From: Bacillota bacterium | GTDB lineage: Bacteria > Bacillota > Clostridia > Lachnospirales > Lachnospiraceae | Length of the DNA: 16,622 nt | Reading direction: 5' to 3' | Assembly (NCBI GenBank): GCA_023415055.1 | Contig: JAEZLZ010000121.1 | Coordinates: 1 to 16,622, forward strand | Shown here: positions 8,108 to 16,113 of the stretch, piece by piece | How the letters are laid out: each line of letters opens with the position of its first letter | Position numbering within the stretch: the stretch's first letter is position 1 | Position numbers and translations under genes: made by a program | The notes under the pieces: model-generated | The model's input: only the letters and a program-made list of their open reading frames with translations | What the model was told of the DNA's origin: nothing | Databases searched by the model: none

Positions 8108-8136
8108 ATAGTATCATTTGTTTGAGCCTATGTGTA
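8108..8136 (-). promoter_or_regulatory. sigma-A-type promoter of flhO-flhP-flgJ-like unit
   Basis: Minus-strand -10 box TACTAT (8108-8113) with an upstream TG in the extended -10 position, 17 bases from a TACACA -35-like box (8131-8136). It lies after the mbl terminator and about 27 bases before the start-deciding ribosome binding site region of flhO. An inverted repeat GCCTAT (8126-8131) / ATAGGC (8155-8160) overlaps the -35 side and might be an operator. No sigma-D (SigD) flagellar promoter motif was recognised. Confidence 0.55.
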
Positions 8137-8178
8137 CTTACACACACTAAAGATATAGGCACTATATTACTTGCCCGT

Positions 8179-8214
8179 AAAAACAAGGAGTGCGCACCTT
8201 TATGCGTACTTCCT
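8179..8214 (-). terminator. rho-independent terminator of mbl
   Basis: Beginning about five bases after the mbl stop codon, 8203-8214 and 8185-8196 form a 12-position stem with ten pairs (one G-U) and a six-base loop on the minus strand, followed by GTTTTT (8179-8184). It separates mbl from the flagellar genes. Confidence 0.65.
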
Positions 8215-8219
8215 AGTTC

Positions 8220-9209
8220 TTAGTCTCTTTTACCTGCTAAGAATTCCACAAACTTACCGGTGCCAATAGCAACTGCCGTCATCGGATCCTCTGCAGTCAT
8301 TGTGGTGATCCCGGTCTTCTCTTCAATTAATTCTTCCAGTCCATATAATAAGCATCCACCGCCGGTTAATACGATTCCTCTGTCAGCGATATCTGCTGCA
8401 AGCTCCGGGGGGGTCTTCTCAAGAACACTGTGAACCGCCTCAACGATCTGGGAGGTAGTCTCCTTCAATGCTTCCTCGGTCTCTTCGGAAGTAACTGCAA
8501 TGGTCTTCGGTAAGCCGGTTACCAGGTTACGTCCTCTGACCTCCATCGATACAGATTCCGGTCTGCGGAATGCAGAACCGATCTTTATTTTAATATCTTC
8601 TGCGGTTCTTTCACCAATTAGAAGATTATGCTTCTTTCTCATATAACGTACAATGGCATCATCGAAATCATCACCGGCAATCTTTACTGAAGTACTGACT
8701 ACCGTACCTCCCAATGAGATAACTGCGATATCCGTTGTACCGCCACCGATATCAACGATCATATTGCCACAGGGTCTGGAGATATCTATACCTGCACCGA
8801 TCGCCGCTGCAATAGGCTCCTCGATAATATGCACATCTCTGGCACCTGCCGCATAGGTAGCATCCTCAACCGCCTTCTTCTCAACCTCGGTTACTCCGCT
8901 GGGAACACAGACGCTGATAATCGGTTTACGGAATCTCTGTCTGCCGACTGCCTTCTGAATAAAATATTTAAGCATCTTCTCTGTTACTGTATAATCAGAA
9001 ATAACACCCTGTCTTAACGGACGAACCGCTACAATATTACCGGGTGTTCTACCAAGCATTAACCTTGCTTCTTCTCCGATTGCCTTAATCTTATTGGAGT
9101 CTCTGTCAAAAGCCACTACCGAAGGCTCCTTTAATACAACTCCCTTACCTTTTATATAAACTAAAACGCTGGCTGTTCCTAAATCGATACCGATATCACT
9201 ACCTAACAT
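8220..9209 (-). CDS. mbl: MreB/Mbl-family actin-like cell shape protein
   Basis: A 329-residue bacterial actin that polymerises along the inner membrane and directs wall synthesis complexes. Phosphate-1 loop DIGIDLGTAS (5-14), the conserved EEP of the ATPase centre (130-132), phosphate-2 DIGGGTTD (153-160), LLIGERTAEDIKIKIGSA, and the adenosine loop TGGG (282-285) are all present, so it should be a functional ATPase. ATG at 9207-9209 follows AAGGAG by five bases; the longer frame to 9230 has no such site. mreC and mreD are absent, and the gene adjoins flhO-flhP as in Bacillus, which favours Mbl; some segments (EEPIAAAIGAG) look closer to MreB, so the paralogue name is less sure than the family. 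Confidence 0.9.
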   Translation of the reverse strand: MLGSDIGIDLGTASVLVYIKGKGVVLKEPSVVAFDRDSNKIKAIGEEARLMLGRTPGNIVAVRPLRQGVISDYTVTEKMLKYFIQKAVGRQRFRKPIISVCVPSGVTEVEKKAVEDATYAAGARDVHIIEEPIAAAIGAGIDISRPCGNMIVDIGGGTTDIAVISLGGTVVSTSVKIAGDDFDDAIVRYMRKKHNLLIGERTAEDIKIKIGSAFRRPESVSMEVRGRNLVTGLPKTIAVTSEETEEALKETTSQIVEAVHSVLEKTPPELAADIADRGIVLTGGGCLLYGLEELIEEKTGITTMTAEDPMTAVAIGTGKFVEFLAGKRD

Positions 9210-9441
9210 AATTACTCCTTTCCTTATCATGAAATCTCATGAACAAGCGACTTTCCTCTTATTATTGATCCCGACGAATTCGAGACTACTTCGTATATTA
9301 ATTATTCTATCTTATATTTTTTTCCAATCTTCGGCAACTTAAACATACACGAATATATTATATACGCTTTCCCAATATTTTTCAAAGGTTATTTTAAAAA
9401 CTTTAGCCCTAGGCTGTGCCAGATTATCGATAAAACAAGGG

Positions 9442-9470
9442 TTGAGGAATAATCGCAAATAACTTATAAT
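9442..9470 (+). promoter_or_regulatory. sigma-A-type promoter of the membrane protein gene
   Basis: TTGAGG (9442-9447), a 17-base spacer and a perfect TATAAT (9465-9470) point toward the gene starting at 9534, giving a leader of roughly 57 bases. The rest of 9210-9441 is AT-rich spacer, presumably also holding the mbl promoter on the other strand, for which only weak boxes were seen (for example TTGCCG and TAAGAT). Confidence 0.6.
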
Positions 9471-9533
9471 AATTCTTAGCATCTCTGGTGACGAAATATG
9501 ATTTTTACTGCAAACCTTGAAAAGGAGATTTCC

Positions 9534-10043
9534 ATGAACGAAAAGGCATCTGTTATGAAAAAGGAAATACGAGCTATTGCATCTTATCAAGCATTAATGA
9601 TCAGCAGATGGTTCTTATCCTCTGCATTGCTGATCACAACTCTTTATCTGGGAATATTAAGATTCCCAGTAACACCGTTATATATTCTTCTGTTTTTGAA
9701 TACTCTTCCTGCCATAATTTCTTATGCAGTGATTGATTATAGTAGGAAGAGTCAAAATATTTTATTACAAAATATCAGAAAGGACGATTCCTTTCTGCTC
9801 GGAACCATAAAAAAGAAGTATAATTATACGAAGCTTCGCTACACATCCAATTCCGTCTCCTACCTTGTCGCAATCGTATTTATTGGACTATGGCAATACA
9901 ATTACAGTTCGTACTATTATATTCCCCGCTATCTAAAGAGTCTGCCTTTCTTTATTCTAGCAGTCAGCCTCATGGTAAGACTTACCGGGATACTATTTTA
10001 TCAGCTGAAGCTTCATTATGATCTCTCTCATAATAGAGTATGA
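9534..10043 (+). CDS. unrecognised four-helix membrane protein
   Basis: A 169-residue protein starting at ATG 9534-9536, six bases after AAGGAG; an ATG at 9498 has no ribosome binding site. No family was recognised. Four hydrophobic segments are visible: about 21-42 (LMISRWFLSSALLITTLYLG), 47-68, 107-124 (SVSYLVAIVFIGLW) and 136-157. A basic, polar stretch of some 38 residues (69-106, RKSQNILLQN...TIKKKYNYTKLRY) separates helices 2 and 3 and probably lies in the cytosol, with both ends inside as well. The N-terminus is charged and contains no signal cleavage site. It is the only plus-strand gene inside 12 kb of minus-strand genes, diverges from mbl and converges on the exporter operon. Codon use does not look foreign by eye. 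Function unknown. Confidence 0.7.
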   Translation: MNEKASVMKKEIRAIASYQALMISRWFLSSALLITTLYLGILRFPVTPLYILLFLNTLPAIISYAVIDYSRKSQNILLQNIRKDDSFLLGTIKKKYNYTKLRYTSNSVSYLVAIVFIGLWQYNYSSYYYIPRYLKSLPFFILAVSLMVRLTGILFYQLKLHYDLSHNRV

Positions 10044-10046
10044 TAC

Positions 10047-10060
10047 ATTACTATAGTAAT
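10047..10060. repeat. 14-base perfect palindrome between convergent genes
   Basis: ATTACTATAGTAAT lies four bases after the stop codon of the membrane protein gene. It has no loop, so it is a poor terminator and more like a dyad binding site. No T-run follows on either strand. The convergent spacer 10044-10123 holds no clear terminator for either neighbour. Confidence 0.35.
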
Positions 10061-10123
10061 ATATCGGCATATTCTAATAAAGTTATGAGTAATTCCACAA
10101 GAAAATCACTCTACTAATCCATT

Positions 10124-11302
10124 TTATTCACTTCTGAGAGCATCAATCGGATTCAGCTTTGCCGCCTTACGTGCCGGTAGGTATCCAAACAGTATACCTA
10201 TTCCTACAGAAACACAAAATGCAGAGACCATGCTACTTGTCGTAGGCATAGCATGGATCTTGAGAAGCTTACCTCCTTCTATCGTCAGAACCGTCCCTAA
10301 TGCGATTCCAAGAGCTCCTCCGATGGTACTCGTTACCCCCGCCTCAAGTACAAACTGGCGCATAATATCCCTGTGTTTCGCACCCAAGGATTTACGAATA
10401 CCAATCTCCTTGATCCTCTCGGATACAGAAACCAACATAATATTCATAATTCCGACACCTGCTACCACTAAAGATATTCCTGCGATTCCTGCGATCATCG
10501 AAGTCAAAATTGACATTTCGCTGTCAATTGCTTTTAGCATATCAACCATATTCGTTGCTGAATATGCCTTGGTATCACGGAAAGTATTAAAGAGATATTC
10601 TTTTATTTTGTCTGTCTCGATTGACACCTGCGACCGGTCCTTGATAAAGAATTCATAGGAGCTTACACTGCCATAGCCATACAGTCTGGCAGCTGTCGTA
10701 TAGGGAATATAGATGCAATTATCCGAAGACCATTCCGAAGAATCGGAGGATGCCTTCAGAACACCAATAATCGTAAGCTCCTCACCGTCAAGACGCAGCG
10801 TATCTCCCTGCCTTGCACTTCCTCCAAATAGTCTTTGATTAATATAACTTCCTATCACACACACTTTCTGCTGTGTATACATGTCGGAATAAGTAAAAGT
10901 GCGCCCCGTCTCTGCTTTCTTTCCCACCAAATTAAGGTAATACTCATCAATCCCTCTCATAGTAGAGTTTTCTACCTTTTCTACATTTTTATAAATGATT
11001 CCTTGAAAGTATACGGTTGGAGTTACTCCCTTGATTGCACTTTGATGCTCCTTCGCATACTGATACATGTCTTTTTCCGTAAGCATCATATTTCCGTTTC
11101 TGCCCTTTATGGAGACACTGACATTATTGATTCCCATATCAGCATAGGAATCCAGCATACTCGTATAAAAACCCTGCATGAGGCTGACCAGCAGAATTAC
11201 GGATGCTACTCCGATAATCATACCCAGCATGGTTAAAAAGGACCTCATACGGTTTTTGATAATATTAGTCCATACTATTTTCATCGTCTGCCATATTGTC
11301 AT
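10124..11302 (-). CDS. MacB/FtsX-like ABC transporter permease
   Basis: A 392-residue permease with the MacB topology. One N-terminal transmembrane helix (about 18-42, with NRMRSFLTMLGMIIGVASVIL) is followed by a roughly 220-residue extracellular MacB core domain. Three more helices follow near 268-292, 318-341 and 355-378. ERIKEIGIRKSLGAK after helix 2 and the terminal GYLPARKAAKLNPIDALR are hallmarks of the family. The ATG at 11300-11302 follows AAAGGAG by seven bases and lies inside the ATPase gene, giving a 38-base overlap, so translation is coupled. MacB-type pumps work by mechanotransmission, moving substrates already outside the membrane rather than through it. It is the last gene of the operon with the adaptor and SLH protein. 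Confidence 0.92.
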   Translation of the reverse strand: MTIWQTMKIVWTNIIKNRMRSFLTMLGMIIGVASVILLVSLMQGFYTSMLDSYADMGINNVSVSIKGRNGNMMLTEKDMYQYAKEHQSAIKGVTPTVYFQGIIYKNVEKVENSTMRGIDEYYLNLVGKKAETGRTFTYSDMYTQQKVCVIGSYINQRLFGGSARQGDTLRLDGEELTIIGVLKASSDSSEWSSDNCIYIPYTTAARLYGYGSVSSYEFFIKDRSQVSIETDKIKEYLFNTFRDTKAYSATNMVDMLKAIDSEMSILTSMIAGIAGISLVVAGVGIMNIMLVSVSERIKEIGIRKSLGAKHRDIMRQFVLEAGVTSTIGGALGIALGTVLTIEGGKLLKIHAMPTTSSMVSAFCVSVGIGILFGYLPARKAAKLNPIDALRSE

Positions 11303-12002
11303 GTTTATACTCCTTTGCATCGCCGTCAAAGACGATGCTTCCGTCTGATATTTGTATAATCCGCTCTGCTTCCGATGCGATGGAACGGTCGTGCGTAATC
11401 AAAATAATGGTATTGCCCTCTTTATGCAATTGGTGTAGAATTTCGATCACTTCCTTGCTGGTCTTAGAATCCAAAGCCCCTGTCGGCTCATCAGCAAGAA
11501 TAATGGAAGGTCTTCCTGCTAAGGCTCTGGCAATGGAGGCTCTCTGTTGCTGCCCACCGGACAATTGATTTGGATAGTTTTTATATTTATTTTCTAATCC
11601 GACCTTTTTTAATACTTCCATCGATCTTTTTTTACGTTCTCTCTCTCCCACTCTTGCATAGAGCAGCGGAAGAGCCACATTATCCATGATATTCTGCTTC
11701 GGCAATAGATTATACTGTTGGAATATAAAGCCGATCGTCTTATTGCGAATATCCGCCAGATCATCTCCCTTTAATTTACTCACATCCTTACCTTCCAGAA
11801 AATACTGCCCGCTGGTCGGTGTATCAAGTGCCCCGATGATATTCATAATGGTCGACTTTCCGCTTCCCGATTTACCGATAATAGCTACCATCTCACCCCG
11901 GTAAATCGTCATATTGATTCCGTTATTCGCCTTAATTTCCGAATCGCCCATGTTATAGATCTTATAAAGATCGATCAACTCAATCAATGCTTCTTTTTCC
12001 AT
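11265..12002 (-). CDS. MacB/LolD-type ABC transporter ATP-binding protein
   Basis: A 245-residue ATPase that powers the permease encoded next. It has Walker A GKSGSGKST (43-51), Q-loop Q95 in FIFQQYNLLPKQ, signature LSGGQQQR (147-154), Walker B IILADE (167-172) and switch His204 in LITHD. The sequence SKLKGDDLADIRNKTIGFIFQQYNLL is the usual MacB/LolD/FtsE-group sequence. An acidic tail (KEYKHDNMADDENSMD) is unusual in length but overlaps the permease start in DNA. AGGAGG stands four bases before the ATG, and the gene follows the adaptor by 11 bases. All catalytic residues are present. Nothing in it reveals the substrate. Confidence 0.95.
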   Translation of the reverse strand: MEKEALIELIDLYKIYNMGDSEIKANNGINMTIYRGEMVAIIGKSGSGKSTIMNIIGALDTPTSGQYFLEGKDVSKLKGDDLADIRNKTIGFIFQQYNLLPKQNIMDNVALPLLYARVGERERKKRSMEVLKKVGLENKYKNYPNQLSGGQQQRASIARALAGRPSIILADEPTGALDSKTSKEVIEILHQLHKEGNTIILITHDRSIASEAERIIQISDGSIVFDGDAKEYKHDNMADDENSMD

Positions 12003-12013
12003 GAATCCTCCTA

Positions 12014-13594
12014 TTACTCCGTTACGACCATGCCGCCGGTTTCCATCGAATCCATGCCAGTATCAAAAGGTACATATACGGTATCGCCTTCTTTAAGTCC
12101 ATCCTTAATTTCTACACTGCTTCCGTCATTAATTCCAATCTGAACCTGGACTGCTTTAAACCCGTCCGGTATCCCGGAACCCTCCTCGGCAACAGCGCCT
12201 TCCGATTGTAGATAGACCAGGTTATCTCTTTGCAGAGCGGTGCTGGGTATCGTAAGGACATGATCCGCTTCTTCAATTACTATCTTACCGGTTACATTCA
12301 TACCGGGCATAAGATTTCTATAATCCTTAACCTCTACTGTGACCGGATAGGAGGTAACTCCGCTATTGGTATTTCCTTTTAAGCTGATTTTCTCAATGAT
12401 ACCTTCAAATGTATCATCGGGGAAAGCTTCGGTCTTGATTGACACCTTCTGACCTACCTTAAGGCTGCTAACCTGCAGCTCGTCAATATTCATGGCAAAG
12501 GTCAGATAGGTCATATCATAGATAATCGCCATTGGTCCTGCCTGAGCATCAACTGCCGGATCAATCGTATCTCCCTGTTTTTTGTTTTTTGTGATCACCT
12601 TGCCCGCTATCGGAGCTGTAATTGTATATTGCTTCATCTGGTTTTTCTGTGTCTCCAGGTTCAGCTCAGCTTCTCGAATGCTTAAATCTGTACTTTCAAT
12701 TTGCATACCCAAATCCTTAGAGGATAAGGAAAGAATTGCTTCCCCTTTCTCGATCCATTGGCCTTCCTTACTCGTTATCCGGTCAATTCTGCCGGAGGCT
12801 TCCGCTACCAATGTCACCTCTGTTGCAGGCCGAAAGGTTCCCGTACTACTGCAGGTGATATCAGAAACTGTAGCTTCTGCCTGAGTTCCGGACTTAATTC
12901 CCCCGGTATTTTTCACACGAATGGTAACTTTTTTCACAAGGACACCACCATCGATAACCTCCTCCATGGCACTGACTTCGGTTACCTTTCCTTCCAGATT
13001 CTCGCCGGTTGCCTCCATGGTGACGAGTGCCTTCTTACCGATCCAGGTTTTTTTAGCTTCATAAGAGGGGAACAACAGATCGATGTACATACTATCTCCG
13101 TTGTAAATGTCTGCGATCGGTGAACCTGCCTGCAGAGATGATCCTTCCTTGACATATAACTTCTTTATATAACCGCTTTCCATGGATGTAATCTCAAGAT
13201 CCGACTGTTTGTCAAGATAATCCTCATAAGTAAGCTTTACTTTATCTACGTTGATTTCAGCCGCTTTTATGCTGTTTTCGATCTCGCTGGTGCTGATCTG
13301 ATATAAGAGCTGGTCCTTTTCGACCGTATCCCCTTCTTCAAAAGGTGCCGAAAGCAGCTCCCCCTTCACCAGCGATTTCACTTCATATTGATCTGCGGGG
13401 TTCAAGGTTCCCTTTCCGGAGATCGAAGTCTCTACTCTTCCCATCGTCGCCTGTGCAGTAAAAAAGGGCGCTTTCTCGACGGATGCCTGATTCTTCTGTA
13501 CAAAATAGAATACGATTACGACCGCTAATATGATTATTACGGCTATTCTAATTATTTTTTTACTGCCTGGTTTTTTAAAAGTGATCTTTTTCAT
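12014..13594 (-). CDS. membrane-fusion (MacA/HlyD-like) protein with two tandem adaptor modules
   Basis: A 526-residue membrane-anchored extracellular adaptor. After a basic start (MKKITFKKPGSKK) one helix (about 14-32) anchors it. The outside part appears to repeat itself: lipoyl-like half EVKSLVKGELL...EEGDTV (71-90), a short helical hairpin, half GYIKKLYVKEG (141-151) and a barrel (to about 228). Then a second set follows: LVAEASGRIDRITSKEGQW (262-280), hairpin 293-320, ITAPIAGKVITKNKKQGD (325-342) and barrel to 440. A C-terminal domain (445-515, IPSTALQRDN) follows. E. coli MacA is about 370 residues with one set. The ATG at 13592-13594 is preferred because AAAGGA lies nine bases upstream; an ATG at 13612 overlaps the SLH stop codon but has no ribosome binding site. 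Confidence 0.88.
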   Translation of the reverse strand: MKKITFKKPGSKKIIRIAVIIILAVVIVFYFVQKNQASVEKAPFFTAQATMGRVETSISGKGTLNPADQYEVKSLVKGELLSAPFEEGDTVEKDQLLYQISTSEIENSIKAAEINVDKVKLTYEDYLDKQSDLEITSMESGYIKKLYVKEGSSLQAGSPIADIYNGDSMYIDLLFPSYEAKKTWIGKKALVTMEATGENLEGKVTEVSAMEEVIDGGVLVKKVTIRVKNTGGIKSGTQAEATVSDITCSSTGTFRPATEVTLVAEASGRIDRITSKEGQWIEKGEAILSLSSKDLGMQIESTDLSIREAELNLETQKNQMKQYTITAPIAGKVITKNKKQGDTIDPAVDAQAGPMAIIYDMTYLTFAMNIDELQVSSLKVGQKVSIKTEAFPDDTFEGIIEKISLKGNTNSGVTSYPVTVEVKDYRNLMPGMNVTGKIVIEEADHVLTIPSTALQRDNLVYLQSEGAVAEEGSGIPDGFKAVQVQIGINDGSSVEIKDGLKEGDTVYVPFDTGMDSMETGGMVVTE

Positions 13595-13611
13595 CTGTCC
13601 CGATCCTTTCA

Positions 13612-15867
13612 TTATTTAGTCACTAGGATAACATGGATCGGTCCCTGCCAATTTTCCATATATCCGTCTATATTGTAGCTGCCACCAATGGGCAGGTTCT
13701 CAAAACTGCTCTTATAATACTCTCCGTTCTGGCAGAAAAACACCATTACATCATCTGCAATTTGGTAAACCTCCTCGCCCGTATTCGCTTGTTTTCCATC
13801 AATATATTTCAGTCTTACACGGTTTAGGGTTTTCATATCCTTTAAAGTGTTCCCTTCAAATCGAAACGCTTTAGGGCCAGGGTTAACATCCCAGGGCATA
13901 TCGCCGGGTGAAAGGATGCTTTCTTCACCCAGATCAACGGTTAAACTTATTCCATAGATACCCTTCTCATAATTCGGAAATACTACCTTTTTCAGTAGTC
14001 CATATTGATAGAAGGAATCTGTGACATCGCTGAGAATCAAGTCTGTGATTTCCCCAGAGGAATCTACCTTGGCATATATGGCATTGCCGGCACCCCACTT
14101 AACATTCTTCATTCTGGCCACTGACAGTTTTGTAAATTTAAGATCCTTGACCTCAATAATCCTTGCATCCTCGGCAAATTTTCTAGTTGTCAAATCCGTT
14201 ATGCTGTTCGAGGAATAGGCAGCTAGTTTTGTTATTTCAGTCCGTCCATTTACAAAGCTTACTTCGACAAGGGATCCTTTCTCAATTGTTTTATTGTTAC
14301 ATTCCAGATCGAGAACGGTTCCACCCGTTTCCGCTACTTTGATTATTTGCTCTACGCTGCTTTGTTTATTCTCATTGTTCACTACCTTGTTCGTAATATC
14401 AAGTACATATCCGGTCAGAGTTACCGACATCTTACTTACTTTACTGATTTCTACTACCTTTCCGTCATATCCGAAGGATAACATTACATTATCCCCCTCT
14501 TGAACATCGTTTTCACGAAGTCTTTTTCCCCAACGATTCTCTGTGATATCTCTTAATCCTTCAACCGAAGAGGCACTCGAATTAACCGGCATGCCATCAA
14601 GATTATAGGTATTGCCTACTACTATGATGTTCTCCGGCAGTGAGGCAGATGGTGTTACCATGCTTAGGACTCCATAAGCGATTTTACTATATACCCAGAC
14701 CGTTTTTGCCTCTTTGACAAAATAAATTACATCCGTACTCTTTACATCTGCGTCTGTAATAGTGACTCCGTTTTTATAGATTGTACCCTGGCTTACCTCA
14801 AAGCCTAAACTTCCTCTCCAGTCTCCGCCCGCAACCCGAGACTGCATAGGAAGAATATATGCAACTTTATCATCTCTTCCCAGAAGTACTGCGACCATAC
14901 TATCCTTCTTAATCCCCGTCTCATCCATGACGTCTTTTAGGTCCTCTGGCTTTTCAACGATATAGCTCTTACTCGATACAGTTATTTCCTGCGGCTTTCC
15001 ATTATTATAGGTTATATTCTCAAGAGAGCCGAAAATTTTATTATCATAAGTCCAAATTGTATTTGATTGCTCCGCAACATATAAAATACTGTAAGCATCC
15101 ACACTTTCTCTTATAATCTTTGAATTACCATTGAATATTTTATAGGAGGATATATCTTTAGAAAGTCTGTTTTTCCATCCCTCCACGGCCGGAATGGGTC
15201 CCTTCGTAGTTTTCTCCAATAATGCCTGATAATCAACCTTACCGTCTGTGTTTACTGAATATCCCCGTGTGACTGCATAAATTTCACCGGATTTATTTTT
15301 CGCATTTAATAAATTATAAAATAAATTCTCACAATCTGTTTTCGTCAGCCGCTCTTTCTCCTCACGGTTGATATTCTTATCAATACCCAGCTCCCTGAAT
15401 TTTTCAAGTCTACTGCCGGATAATTGATTTGCAAAGTCCTGTGATGTATATCCGAGAACAGCAAGAGTTCCATATGCCGCCTCCTTCAGAGTAATTGATT
15501 GATTTGGTTTAAACTTCCCCCCTAAATAACCGCTCATATAACCTTTTGCAACTGCCGCTTGGATAAATGCGGCTTTGGAGCTACTTGTTTTTACATCCTG
15601 AAATAATCTTGCTGTTTTTGACAGTTTAATTTTACTTGCATTTACCGAAGACTGCACCAGCATCTGTGCGAATTCGGCTCGGGTAACATATTTATGCTCC
15701 ATAATATTATTACCGTCCGTATCACGCATGATTCCAGTTAAATTAATGGTATCAGCTATTTTTGTCTCTGTTTCCGCTCTTGCTATAACCGGTGAAGCCA
15801 AAGAAGCTGCAACAGTAATCAATAAGCAAGCGAGAAGTATCCTAATCGGATGTTTGACTAGTTTCAT
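13612..15867 (-). CDS. S-layer homology (SLH) domain exported protein
   Basis: A 751-residue secreted protein. The signal peptide MKLVKHPIRILLACLLITVA...ARA is probably cut after residue 31. Three SLH-like segments follow: about 36-74 (YVTRAEFAQMLVQ), 88-141 (LFQDV, IQAAVAKGYMSGYLGGKFKP, SITLKEAA) and a weaker one at 153-190. SLH domains bind pyruvylated wall polymers, so the protein is expected on the cell surface. Residues 257-339 and 377-476 look like diverged copies of one module (aromatic V/E-x-TIWxY ... G-x-L ... I-x-V-x-x-x-Y ... GxDxKV). The last 250 residues have no recognised domain. ATG 15865-15867 is preceded by GGGAGG; upstream TTG/ATG frames lack a site. First gene of the exporter operon, ending 17 bases before the adaptor start. 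Confidence 0.88.
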   Translation of the reverse strand: MKLVKHPIRILLACLLITVAASLASPVIARAETETKIADTINLTGIMRDTDGNNIMEHKYVTRAEFAQMLVQSSVNASKIKLSKTARLFQDVKTSSSKAAFIQAAVAKGYMSGYLGGKFKPNQSITLKEAAYGTLAVLGYTSQDFANQLSGSRLEKFRELGIDKNINREEKERLTKTDCENLFYNLLNAKNKSGEIYAVTRGYSVNTDGKVDYQALLEKTTKGPIPAVEGWKNRLSKDISSYKIFNGNSKIIRESVDAYSILYVAEQSNTIWTYDNKIFGSLENITYNNGKPQEITVSSKSYIVEKPEDLKDVMDETGIKKDSMVAVLLGRDDKVAYILPMQSRVAGGDWRGSLGFEVSQGTIYKNGVTITDADVKSTDVIYFVKEAKTVWVYSKIAYGVLSMVTPSASLPENIIVVGNTYNLDGMPVNSSASSVEGLRDITENRWGKRLRENDVQEGDNVMLSFGYDGKVVEISKVSKMSVTLTGYVLDITNKVVNNENKQSSVEQIIKVAETGGTVLDLECNNKTIEKGSLVEVSFVNGRTEITKLAAYSSNSITDLTTRKFAEDARIIEVKDLKFTKLSVARMKNVKWGAGNAIYAKVDSSGEITDLILSDVTDSFYQYGLLKKVVFPNYEKGIYGISLTVDLGEESILSPGDMPWDVNPGPKAFRFEGNTLKDMKTLNRVRLKYIDGKQANTGEEVYQIADDVMVFFCQNGEYYKSSFENLPIGGSYNIDGYMENWQGPIHVILVTK

Positions 15868-15967
15868 TTTTTGTAATCCTCCCTTAAGTTGTATCAAGCA
15901 TTCCATGAAGCAGCTTTATTATTAAATTCTCTGCTGCCGTCATTCTGACTTATATTCATTTCAAACC

Positions 15968-15996
15968 ATTGTATATATTGGATTAAATTGGTTCAA
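15968..15996 (-). promoter_or_regulatory. sigma-A-type promoter of the SLH-MacAB operon
   Basis: Minus-strand TTGAAC (15991-15996), spacer of exactly 17 bases, TACAAT (15968-15973). Transcription should start near 15961, leaving a leader of about 93 bases before the SLH start codon. This is among the best promoter matches in the window. A perfect inverted repeat AATCTTAA / TTAAGATT (16035-16042 / 16051-16058) lies about 40 bases upstream and could be a regulator site. Confidence 0.65.
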
Positions 15997-16034
15997 TGAT
16001 ATATAACGAGAATTATATAATTAAATATTCAATA

Positions 16035-16058
16035 AATCTTAAAGAAATCCTTAAGATT
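16035..16058. promoter_or_regulatory. inverted repeat upstream of the SLH operon promoter
   Basis: Two perfect 8-base arms, AATCTTAA and TTAAGATT, with an eight-base gap. The location about 40 bases behind the -35 box suits an activator site, but no family was recognised. It is AT-rich, so chance is possible. Confidence 0.3.
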
Positions 16059-16091
16059 ATTTAAAGATAGCAATAATTTTAGATTAGAATC

Positions 16092-16113
16092 AAAAAAGGA
16101 AGCAAAGCTTCCT
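16092..16113 (-). terminator. rho-independent terminator
   Basis: On the minus strand AGGAAGC, a three-base loop and GCTTCCT form a perfect 7-base-pair hairpin followed directly by TTTTTT (16092-16097). It lies between the repeat block and the SLH promoter. It would stop tuf read-through or a transcript starting inside the repeat block. Confidence 0.75.

Noticed and set aside
9339..9590. Minus-strand open frame of 83 codons before mbl
   Set aside because: It overlaps the promoter and start of the plus-strand membrane protein gene and is rich in Cys, Phe and Asn as expected of noncoding AT-rich DNA; no ribosome binding site.
10230..11236. Plus-strand open frames opposite the MacB-like permease
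   Set aside because: Their sequence is fully explained as the complement of a strongly conserved permease gene.
13592..13614. Adaptor gene start at ATG 13612 overlapping the SLH stop codon
   Set aside because: The overlapping ATG has no Shine-Dalgarno sequence, whereas AAAGGA is well placed for the ATG at 13594.
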